Below, piece by piece: positions 1 through 8,759 of a stretch of 22,045 bases of DNA. The stretch covers positions 1,028,807 through 1,050,851 of the forward strand of contig KN832884.1 of the NCBI GenBank assembly GCA_000827325.1. Direction: 5' to 3'. Source of the DNA: Oidiodendron maius Zn. Lineage: Eukaryota; Ascomycota; Leotiomycetes; Myxotrichaceae. The translations under genes and the position numbers were made by a program. Each line of letters opens with the position of its first letter. The stretch's first letter is position 1. The notes beneath the pieces are model-generated. The model had not been told where the DNA came from, did not search any database, and was given only the letters and a program-made list of their open reading frames with translations.

Positions 1-216
1 ATTTGCTTGCTTCTAGATACGGTAAAGGTATAACCTCTAGGCTTTGACCAGCTCTGAATAGCCTCAAAAAAGGGCTTCCTTTGAGGGGTAGGTAGCTAGA
101 GGTGGCAGGGATAAACGCGTCAGATGTGCTGGTCAGGGGTTGTGATAGTGGTGGTGGTGGTGGTGGTTGAGAAAAGGGGTCAGAAACGTCGAATTGGCTG
201 AATTGATTCATTTTCA

Positions 217-307
217 GGGCTATATTTGAGCTTCAAGAGGGCTGTATTCGAGCTTCAAGAGGGCTGTAATCAAGCTTCAAGAGGGTTGTATTTGATTCAG
301 GGCTATT
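217..307. repeat. 22-bp tandem repeat, 3 full copies plus a partial
   Basis: Units lie at 217-238, 239-260 and 261-282, with a decayed partial copy from 283 to 299 and a fragment to 307. Each unit starts GGGCT(A/G)TA and ends AGCTTCAAGA. Units differ by one to three bases. This is a simple minisatellite; no function is evident. Confidence 0.85.
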
Positions 308-371
308 AAGAGCCTTAGGTTCCGTAATAACATGCAAAGGGGGACTAACCATAAAGGGATACGCTAGTTAT

Positions 372-487
372 ACTCACACCACCTCGTCCTAAAGGGGTAA
401 TCTTAGTAATACCAGTACCCACTTCGGCCGTAAAGGGTAATTGATCACCGGGTGGTGTGAGTTTGACATAAGCAGGGTGGTGTGAGT
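372..487. repeat. inverted repeat of ACTCACACCACC, one arm against two
   Basis: ACTCACACCACC at 372-383 is the exact reverse complement of both 451-462 and 476-487. With the outer copy, the similarity extends a few bases further with two mismatches. Between the arms, TAAAGGGGTAA and TAAAGGGTAA occur at about 391-401 and 431-440. This could be the end structure of a very small decayed inverted-repeat element of about 116 bp, but no target duplication is clear. Confidence 0.5.
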
Positions 488-788
488 GTAAGGGCCGCCA
501 CTGTGCTGGGAGATGACCAACAGTGACGCCGTGACCAGCTTACGAATTTTTTTCCCAGTGCTGGTTGGCTGGCTCGCCAACTAGCTGCTAGCTGCATATA
601 CTTACCCAGAAGCGGGACTTACAAATGCTTCTGATGGTACAATCTTGATCACCAGAAATAGTACATGAGATAGTATAGGATATACTTGTCAGTGATATTA
701 TTGCTTAAAATTTTTCAAAGGGCCCATTTATTCTGCCTAAGCAAGTCTGGAGATTTGGTAAATCCGACGGAATTAGGGATGTCAGTTC

Positions 789-796
789 TATATAAG
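789..796 (+). promoter_or_regulatory. possible TATA box of the first SDR gene
   Basis: TATATAAG sits about 130 bases upstream of the ATG at 925. The two other plus-strand genes at 6780 and 16953 have TATA-like sequences at comparable distances. Position and sequence are the only evidence. Confidence 0.3.
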
Positions 797-924
797 AATA
801 TAAGAATGGAAGGCATTCAAGAGGCGGTATGTAGGTTATCAACTCCAGTTGTGAACCTTCGATTATACATCATAATTTAAAATCTTTAGCTCCTTCCCAT
901 ATCCATTTACTCTCTTCAAGCGCC

Positions 925-1671
925 ATGGCATTGAAAATTGCAACCGAGACAATCGTGCTCATTACCGGAGCGAATCAAGGGCTGGGATATGAGTGTGTGA
1001 AGAAACTTGCGGCCGAGCAGACTAATTATCGAATTATTCTCGCGGCCAGAGATGTAACGAAAGGTCAAAATGCAGCTTCGCAGATCAAAAAATTGGCAGA
1101 AAACACCACCGTCGAAGCAGTCAACTTGGATGTAACCTCCGACACATCCATTGCTCAGGCAGTTACTTATGTTGAAAACAAGTATGGTTGCCTCGACGTA
1201 TTATTCAACAACGCCGGTATTATGTTTGTCAATGAACCCACAATCCGAGCTGAGATGCAGAAGGTGATGGAGACCAACGCTATTAGTGCCGCCTGTGTCA
1301 CTGAAGCCTTCATTCCACTACTCAAACGAGCGGCCGTTCCCCGACTACTCTATATGTCCTCAGGCATAGGGTCAATTGCGTACACACAACTTCCTTTTTC
1401 ACCCTACTATAATCTGGATTACAAGGCATATGCGACTTCAAAAGCGGCTCTCAACATGGTCGGTGCTTTATACGCTGTGAGATACAGAGAGGCGGGGTTC
1501 AAGGTCAACGTGGTAGATCCAGGTTTCAGAGCTACAAATCTAAATGGGTTCCATGAAAGTGGAGGCAAGTCTGCAGATGGCGCGCTTGAAGCCTGCCGCC
1601 TCATCATTGATGCTACAAAGGATGGTCAACATGGTACCTTTACAGCATCCGAAGGAATCCAGCTCTGGTAG
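925..1671 (+). CDS. short-chain dehydrogenase/reductase, 248 aa
   Basis: This is an intact, intronless classical SDR that should carry out NAD(P)(H)-dependent oxidation or reduction of a carbonyl or alcohol in the cytosol. The Rossmann-fold glycine motif TGANQGLG is at residues 14-21, close to the N-terminus. NNAG is at 95-98, the structural Asn at 118, a Ser in YMSSG at about 146, and the catalytic pair YATSK at Tyr169/Lys173, followed by a DPG motif at 198-200. Arg42 just after the second strand favours NADPH. Length is normal for the family. The ATG at 925 is in a good context (GCCATGG) and the glycine motif leaves no room for much more N-terminus. It resembles the carbonyl-reductase-like SDR group. 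The substrate cannot be told from the sequence. Confidence 0.93.
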   Translation: MALKIATETIVLITGANQGLGYECVKKLAAEQTNYRIILAARDVTKGQNAASQIKKLAENTTVEAVNLDVTSDTSIAQAVTYVENKYGCLDVLFNNAGIMFVNEPTIRAEMQKVMETNAISAACVTEAFIPLLKRAAVPRLLYMSSGIGSIAYTQLPFSPYYNLDYKAYATSKAALNMVGALYAVRYREAGFKVNVVDPGFRATNLNGFHESGGKSADGALEACRLIIDATKDGQHGTFTASEGIQLW

Positions 1672-2092
1672 AAAAGCGGTTCATGAGAACGTACCATATA
1701 TAGCCTTAGTCCCAATTTGATCTATTCTGTTTGGTTTAATATTATTTGGCTTCTTTCACTTTTTTTACACGTACTGTAAGATGCGAAACTGGCTTCAGTC
1801 TAAACTCTATGACTTCAAAGTAGGCCAACAAATTTTACTCCAGAGTACCGATATCGTTGCTAAGACGAAGTCCTCACCTTAGATCGGCATTTCCTACGAT
1901 CATACTGCAACGAAGCTACGCAGAATTCCAAATCGTATCCTCTTTGCATTTCATTATCATACAATAAAGAGCGAAAATTCTACAGTACAATAATAAAAAC
2001 TGTGATTTTAATTGACCTATAGTAATATGGGAAACTAGCTTTAGTGTAAACTCTCTATTGTATATTATACTAAATTTGAAACCCTTCCTAAC
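1672..2092. other. convergent intergenic region with a diverged direct repeat
   Basis: This is the shared 3' region of two convergent genes. It holds AATAAA at about 1964 and a 26-base sequence at 1785-1810 repeated at 2031-2056 with 22 of 26 matches (GAAACT-GCTT-AGT-TAAACTCT core). No gene is seen. The repeat could be a remnant of a local duplication. Confidence 0.55.
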
Positions 2093-3906
2093 CTAGCCTT
2101 TAAGTGCCGTTGCACCAGATATCAACCCTCGAAGAGTCCTGCTCCGGACTTCCGTATTCTCCTTCTCATGTTTCTTCAAGATGATACGGATCCAGACCGC
2201 CCAACACCCTAGCACTATTCCTGTGAGAGGAATCATAAAAGCCCAATATACCCAAAAGTATTTCCCCATGATCTTGCCGCTAGACTGAGCTTGCCAATTA
2301 AATAAGGGCATTGCTAAGAAAGACTAGATAGCGGTTAGAAAAGAGCCAAGGCAAAACTTAAATGATCTATTAAATTATGAGAAGACCGGTTTGAAGGAAA
2401 TTACCCACTGCAACGAATGTTCCTGGGAGGAACGCAATGGTCAAGATTGCCACAGTCTTCATTGCGGTACTATCACGGCTGCTTGCAAGCGCAAGGACTT
2501 TTGAATCGCGAGCAACTTCAATATTTAACTTGTTATCGCGTTGTGCTAGGAAATTGTACGTCTAAACATGTGCAGTTAGCCACGAGTGTAGAATCTTGAA
2601 AGAGCTCGAGAAGGGGTCGTACGAAAGCGAGTTGCGTTTGGCTTCGTTGTTGCAGGTTTTGCAGGCGTAAGAATAGGCTTTTCCGCGAATTTATCATAAA
2701 ATCAATATACCGGATCAGCACATCAGTTGACTTTTTATGACCTGGCGAATCTGACTCCAGGCCTAAGATCATACCGCGGGCTTGGTCCAAGTGCAGCAGC
2801 ACAGCTTCAGATTCACGCTCGATCAAGGATAGAAAAACGCTGCATCCATTCAATCTCTGCACAGTCGATGGGAGGTCGAGATCAAGCGGGTCAACAGCTT
2901 GGGCAACTCTAGGTGCTTGCCTTGTCTCGTTTTCAATTTTGTTGATTTCCAGAGTCCAATCCTCGTCGTCTCCAAGAGTCAGATCTGTCTCCATATCCAT
3001 GATCAAGAGGGGAAGAAGGATTGGATGCATGAACCTGGGTGCCGCTTCGGTTAAGAAGCGCTTGATGCGTGGAATGGATTCCCGGTCAGGCTCCGAAGTG
3101 CAGTGCATGAAAGCGTATGTGATATTTCTTTCAGGATCCCACGAGGCAGCTACACACCAGAAAGGGCAATGATGGAACATCGTGCTGAAGATGTAGGTTA
3201 AGACTTTTTGATTAGTACTTAAAATTTAATACCAAGCCTAAGCTGTTATTGCCACTTACAAAAGCGCTCCGCTTGATAATTACTCTCATCGGGCATACAC
3301 TGAGTAAAGAAGCAGTGGCATCTACTCATCATCTGTGTGAATCTTTTCGGCAGCCTAAATGACTCCAGGATTTTAACAAAGTCTGACCTAGACCAGAAAA
3401 TTGTTTTGTCGCTGTTATCACTTTCTGAGTTTGCCCACGAGTATCTAATTATATAGGTTAGCTAAGTCTACACTTTGGGGCAATGCCATATTTTCTCACA
3501 TCAATCGGAGGCTGCCAGCCAGTTCGCGATCATGTTCAGTCCTTGGAACCTACACAGCCTGGTCATTTTCTACGATTTTATGTGGATAACAAATTAATCG
3601 CCTCACTTCTACTGCGAGGTACTCATCGAGATTCTCGTCATTAAGATCTCCTTCTTGAATATTTAGCTCTGCCACACCCTGACCTCCTATTAGCTAGCTC
3701 GAATGCATCAAAAGTAAGCCTACCTCACGATGCCAAATGTCCAGAAAGTTGTTTTTCTGAGGCTTGTAGTCAATCTGGTCCAATAGCAGTTCAAAATCCC
3801 ATGAATCCATTATTAGAGATTCAACGGTAGATGCTCTCTTTATGAAGCTATGGCTTCGCAGTCGCAGCTTCTTAGTTGAATTTAATCTAATTATTTTACG
3901 ACCCAT
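2093..3906 (-). CDS. CorA-like Mg2+ transporter-type membrane protein, 483 aa
   Basis: Six exons fit: 3906-3724, 3678-3554, 3444-3260, 3203-2623, 2561-2405 and 2313-2093. Together they give 1452 bases, exactly 484 codons with the stop. Introns have GTAGGC, GTAGGT, GTAAGT, GTACGA and GTAATT donors; branch sites such as TACTAAT, GCTAAC and TCTAAC are visible. The protein has a long soluble N-terminal part (motifs SWDFELLLDQ, LICYPHK, HHCPFWC, AASWDPE), then the LQ-RSQTQLAF / QRDNKLNIEVARDS helix, TM1 at about 394-415 and TM2 at about 430-452. This is the layout of the fungal CorA-like family, membrane proteins related to magnesium channels. The usual Gly-Met-Asn at the end of TM1 is not present; the sequence there is AMPLFNW. 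Ion transport is therefore inferred, not shown. A stop lies in frame five codons before the chosen ATG. Confidence 0.85.
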
Positions 3907-4606
3907 AAGCAGACCAGGTGTTTATTAAGCACGTAACTTTCCACCATATTTTTCAGCTCGCTACCTGCATTGGTGCCACATGACCAGTTGGGGTGTTAGA
4001 AAGCTGATGATTAGTTGTGGAGCGGACCAATTAAAAGAGCACGACTCTTGACCAGAACCGCAAGCTTTCGGTGCCCAACTCATCTGCGAATATTTCTTGT
4101 TACCTTTTCCCGAATCCTAACAATTTCTACATGTTCGCCAAGCCTACGAGTATGGTCTATGCTCTCAAGCTGGGCTGCTCGTGCTCACCAATACTGACTC
4201 ACTCAGGCCCTTACCGTCACAGCCTTCGCTACCACTGTATGCTTCTCATGTGCTGGGCTTTAAACGTCTTAAATAAATTTAACTGTAATAGTGTTAGTGT
4301 AGTAAAATTTGTAGCTCGCTGTCAAAATCATACATAGCTTGGACTGAAGCTGGTTACGCATTTTACTGTAGAAGTGGGCGCTAGTGTGAATATTGCCTTG
4401 GCGTTTATACCGCACAACCACTCCGAAATTTAGCTGAGTAATTCACATCCGAAGATCCCAGAAGTTCAAACTTATTAACCTTTCCGTTTCAACTTCCTCG
4501 TTTCTTTGCTTAACTACACTTGTAGTCTCTACACGCTCTTGGGAGGATCTTAAGCACGTCTATTAATACGGAGATGTCATCAACCCAATTCTAATGGACA
4601 GCCAGA
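3907..4606. other. divergent promoter region, no gene seen
   Basis: About 700 bases lie between the starts of two divergent genes, so it should contain both promoters. The plus-strand frames at 4015-4197 and 4071-4337 overlap in different phases and show no recognisable motif. A 13-bp tandem duplication spans the right edge (see the entry at 4594). Confidence 0.5.
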
Positions 4607-4619
4607 ATGGACAGCCAGA
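4594..4619 (+). repeat. 13-bp tandem duplication containing the start codon
   Basis: ATGGACAGCCAGA occurs twice head to tail, at 4594-4606 and 4607-4619. Each copy begins with an ATG, but 13 is not a multiple of three, so the two ATGs are in different frames. The second ATG opens the true coding frame; the first opens a 26-codon frame ending at the TGA at 4672-4674, overlapping the gene. Confidence 0.9.
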
Positions 4620-6310
4620 CTATCTTTTCTGCGTTGACTTCCAAACCTCGGGGGTCGGAACCAAATCGCCTTGAGTTCGTCAATGTTTCAGATCCCAAAG
4701 ATATTACCAGCAGGACGAACCAGCGAGCTATTCGGCAGCATGTTATGAAGGAGGTCGGGCGAACTCGGCGGTCTCGTCGCAAGCCATTTTCCTACACCTT
4801 TGATCTCGTCCAAGATAAACCACTGTGAGTCGAAAGTGTAGCTAACAATGACTATCTGACGAACGAGGATATAGCGGTGTCATTAATGATAATGAAAATC
4901 ACACCACGATGGCGTCCAATCTCCAGGAAATAGCTTATGCAGCCCCCTCCGCTGGCTTTGTCCGTGAGATATTACCACTTCCGCCATTCCCAGTAGAATC
5001 AACACCTCGCATTCTCGAGCTCATAAACTTCTGTGAGCCTCTCTACTCACTTTCATCGTCGTTTTCCATCCGATACTGCGCACTATGCTAATTATTCAGT
5101 ACACCGTGATGCTACTATCAATTACCGTCCAAACTTTCGGTGCTGGTTCTCCATCGCTATGTCGGATCCGAGTGCATTTTACATGACGCTTTCCAGTGCA
5201 GCAATGCTGAAAAATGCTCACTTAGACGACCGATTAACGGAAGATAATGAGGCACTATGGTTTTACACCTTGTCTGTTCAAGCCGTGCAGAAACGACTGC
5301 CAAATTCTTTGGATGATGGCGTCTTAGGTTCCATCCTAGGCTTTGCGTGTAGAGATGTGAATTTTGTCCTCCCTTCTTTCGGCCTATGGCTTATATGATT
5401 TCTAGCTGCATACTGGTAACTATACTAGATCTATCATGCATTTACATGCCCTGGGTCACATTCTGCGGCTTCGTGGCCTCAATAATGTGGTATATCGCGA
5501 CCATTGTTTAACTCTGCTAAGGTACGATGTCTGCTCTTTCTTAATTTAAATAATAGTATTATTCTCTCTAATATAAATTATGCTAACATCGCTAGTGTTG
5601 ATACTTCCAACTCGTTTGCACTGGACACCGCGCCATTATTTCCGGCCCCTACCAGCCTGTTGAGAGACTTTGTTGATCTTTACCCTGCAAAAGATTATTC
5701 TCAACTCTCGAACAGTGTCCTCCAGCGATGGAAGGTAACCTATCCAAGCTGCTCAGACATTATCCCTGCTATTTTATGGACAGCAGCTCTCTCATCATTT
5801 GTGAATGAGCTCGCATATCGGCCTGGCTTCTGGAGAGAGGATTACGTCGCTTACTATATGCTTTTCGTCCTTCATCAAGTACTTTCCATCGAACGTCGAG
5901 ATATTAAGCAAATCAATTGCCGAGAGCAGCGGATGAAAGAGCGTATTCGCTTGGCACTGATATTCTTCCTGGGCCATTTTAAACGTCTTTTAGGTTTCTC
6001 CTGTGGGGGATACGTGGACCCTTACAGGAGTAAGGTTAACACTTTGTTGCTGGAACAACCAATCGACTGGTCACCTTATCTTGATCTACATTTATGGACT
6101 ATCGTAGTTTGCGCCACTGGACAAGAGGAGGGCAGCGGGCAGTGGGCTGAGTATGTCCACCAAATTGTGCTGACAATGAGTCGGATGAATCTGACATGTT
6201 GGGAGGCAGCCATGAATATTATTCGGGGAATTACGTGGATCGATGCCATTGCCGTTCACGAGGTACAAGCCTTAGGCAAAGAAGTTGAGCAGATGCTAAG
6301 GTCCAGATAG
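4607..6310 (+). CDS. fungal transcription-factor-domain protein without zinc cluster, 487 aa
   Basis: Five exons fit: 4607-4824, 4875-5032, 5100-5356, 5406-5521 and 5596-6310, total 1464 bases, one frame throughout. Introns are 49-74 bp with branch sites GCTAAC, GCTAAT and GCTAAC. The third donor, GTGAAT, is the weakest. The N-terminus carries FVNVSDP and HVMKEVGRTRR, then LPPFPVES-PRILELINF, SIAMSDPSAFYMTLSSAA and HALGHILRLRGL. This series is typical of fungal regulatory-type proteins with the Fungal_trans_2-like helical domain. There is no Cys6 DNA-binding motif in the visible reading frame, and an in-frame stop lies just before the ATG, so direct DNA binding is not supported. It may act as a partner or a degenerate regulator. 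The neighbouring SDRs could be targets, but this is conjecture. Confidence 0.82.
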
Positions 6311-6779
6311 ATAAACTAATGCTAAATGTTAATGCGAGTGTTTGATTTATAATGAGAAACGTGTTCATACCTGCCTTCTCTACCGTCAGGCTCTGAAGTT
6401 GGTTGGTGATCGTTGCCACTGGCCTGGCAGCTAAAATAAGCGTATGCACGACAGGGGTTAAGTGATTCTGTTTTTGGTTTAGCTACGCAAGTTTCATCGC
6501 GCTGAGAAACGCTGCCGTCTTTTAGTTTCTCGAAGTGAAAGATATTCTGAGCTTTTCTATTAAAAACGCACATCAGTTCATTCTCATAACAGATTATAAA
6601 TTCTCGCTTTGAAATATGCTCTTTCTTGGAAGCACACAGCTAGTAGCCTATTTAATTCCTATATATACTCAGAGAGCTGGCTTTCTAGGACTCCAGTCTT
6701 TCCGTCCACAACATCATACATCATAAATACAGTGTCAAGTTTATCATCTTTCTCCTCATATCTTGATCTTAGAAATACG
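6311..6779. other. intergenic region and promoter of the second SDR
   Basis: No gene is seen. A TATATATA sequence at 6660-6667 is about 115 bases before the ATG at 6780, and a pyrimidine-rich stretch (CATCTTTCTCCTC) lies near 6745, as is common upstream of transcription starts in filamentous fungi. Minus-strand frames at 6231-6573 have no family motif. Confidence 0.5.
6660..6667 (+). promoter_or_regulatory. possible TATA box of the second SDR gene
   Basis: TATATATA lies 113-120 bases upstream of the chosen start codon. It is supported only by sequence and spacing. Confidence 0.3.
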
Positions 6780-7669
6780 ATGGCTGGAGACAATCTGTCT
6801 CTCGCAGGCAAGGTTGCTATTATCACTGGCTCTGGCCGTGAAAATGGTATCGGCTCTGCCATTGCTCTAGCTCTAGCTCGCAATGGAGCTTCCGTAACTC
6901 TCAATTACATCTCTGAGTCCAGTGGTCCTCGCGCTGCTACCGTCGCGAAGAAGATTCAGGAAGTCGGAAGCAAAGCCACTGTTATCCAGGCGAATGTCGA
7001 CACTCCCGAAGGAGCAGCTAAGTTGGTGCAAGGGACCTTGAACGCATTTGCAACAGACCATATTGATATCCTCGGTGAGAATTCTCTGCTGTAGCACATA
7101 AAAGCCTCGCTAATTAATTGTTCAGTTAATAATGCCAGCTATGCACTTTACGGCCCATCATTCTTGACATCAGCAGCTGATGTCGAGAAGACTTTCCGAA
7201 CAAACGTTTTGGGGCCTTTTTTCCTCGTCCAATCGACGGTTCCTCATATGCCTCGTGGGTCACGGATCATCAATATCGGGTCCGTCATGTCCAAGCTTGG
7301 TTTTGACATGATGCCGGCGTACAGTGCCTCCAAGGCTGCGATGGATAGTTTGACCTTCAGCTGGGCTGCAGAGGTAGATATATATGGTTATTATGCTGGA
7401 TATCACTGACGTACATTCAGTTCGGACGATCGAGAGGCATTACGGTTAACACGGTTGCACCTGGTCCTGTGGCCACTGATATTATGAGAATGATAGAGAA
7501 TCCAGTAGAAGACCCTAATATCAGAAGACTTCTGGACTTGACTCAGTTGGAGGAGAGATTGGGTACCATCGAGGAGATCGCCGATGCCGTGCTTCTGCTG
7601 GTGTCGGACAAAAGTAGATGGATTACTGGGCAGTATATATCTGTCAGTGGAGGAATTACTGGTCTGTAA
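6780..7669 (+). CDS. classical short-chain dehydrogenase/reductase, 263 aa
   Basis: Three exons fit: 6780-7074, 7126-7373 and 7421-7669 (792 bases, one frame). Introns are 51 and 47 bp, with donors GTGAGA and GTAGAT and acceptors TTCAG. The nucleotide-binding motif TGSGRENGIG is at residues 16-25, an NNAS at 100-103 replaces the usual NNAG, the structural Asn is at 125, Ser at 151, and Tyr164/Lys168 form the YSASK active site. A PGPVATD motif follows and the C-terminus is the usual ISVSGGITGL. The residues TLNY after the second strand resemble NADPH-using ketoreductases of the 3-oxoacyl-ACP reductase and naphthol/versicolorin reductase group. It should reduce a carbonyl in the cytosol. The start is chosen because the glycine motif begins 15 residues later; the in-frame upstream ATG at 6609 would add an unlikely leader. 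Confidence 0.9.
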
Positions 7670-8759
7670 AGTCCAGGTAGTTAGCTTACTCCGAAAACTT
7701 CTAGTACAGGATAATGTATTGCCGATTGATAGATTGAATTCATATGGAGAACTGAAGAAAGTTTTCACCCAGGCTGCACTAGTTGAGAACCAATCGAGCA
7801 TCGTTCTGCTGCAAGACTTGCTGATATCTGTGGCCTGGGGCAGTGACCAATTCCTGAACAGATCTGGCACGCTGTCGCGCCTCATAATGTTAGCCATGTC
7901 ACTGGTGTATGATCTCCGCTTCTCGTGGTAAGCTGCTGCTGATAAGTACAGCATTCGTCCCGTCGACTTATTTCGTATAACTATTGCCAGTAGGCAATGG
8001 CCTTCGCAGCTTCGCTCACCTCTGGAGGAGGCGGGGCAACTCGGGTAGAGAAAGCCGGAGGGGGGTGGGGGCGAGAAAGCAAAGACAAATTCCTGCCGGG
8101 ACCTTGTCGAGGCAGGCATCAGGCTGTACTGCAGCCTTTAGGAATATTAGCAAGTCGTGACTGCTGCGTTGGTGTCTGAGGCTTCAATATATGTACGAGG
8201 CTTTCAAATTCTACCACGACAGCCTTGCCCCCGAATCTTTCGGTGACTGATTAGAGCTATCCTGCCTGTCAAAGACTCACATTCAGTTTTAGGATGACCT
8301 TTTCATGAGATAACGATACCAGGCCATAATGTTTCAATTCTACGCAACCCACATGCCAGCGTCGAGGCTGGTATCGGATGGTCCTCCTCGGTAGAAGGAA
8401 AACAAAAACTCCTGCAATAGGAACCACAGGTACAAATTGTGGGAATCTGTGGTGGCAACAGTGGTAGTGGGAACATATATGTAATAATAGCAGTCGTAAT
8501 CTTCACCAGGTCCAGCTGTCACAAGTACACTCCTAATTTAGATAGTAGAAACTAGAACTATGGCTTAGGGTGAAACATGGCCACTGTCTCGAAAGAGAGA
8601 ACCAGCCAACGCATCATTAAGTGAGCAAATCCTAAACCCCTCAGCTTTGCTGTTGAGCGGGCGGACAGGGAGCAAAATTATCGGTGAGAAACTGTTTATT
8701 GGTCCAAAGCTCTTCCCTAGGAACTGCCAATGTAACTACATGCCAGCCGAGTCCAACAA
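7670..8759. other. 1.1-kb gene-free stretch
   Basis: Frames are open on both strands between about 7690 and 8120 but I recognise no motif in either. A guanine-rich run on the plus strand at about 8023-8074 has several GG to GGGGGG blocks that could form a quadruplex. The rest, to the 3' end of the HET gene, shows nothing clear. A decayed gene cannot be excluded. Confidence 0.45.

Larger units (their letters stand above)
1..924. other. left intergenic region with small repeats
   Basis: No open frame here looks like a protein I recognise. The stretch holds a short (GTG)6 microsatellite at 148-165, three and a fraction copies of a 22-bp tandem repeat at 217-307, and a 12-base sequence present once in one orientation and twice in the other between 372 and 487. 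A TATATAAG sequence lies about 130 bases before the first gene. The frames at 389-580 and 686-880 are low-complexity chance frames. Confidence 0.6.

Noticed and set aside
7403-8119. 238-codon minus-strand frame after the second SDR
   Set aside because: It overlaps the last exon of the SDR antisense; the composition is Ser/Arg-rich and I see no motif. It is most likely a shadow frame.
8303-8522. Minus-strand frames of about 60 codons near 8.4 kb
   Set aside because: They are short, overlapping in two phases and lack motifs; likely chance.
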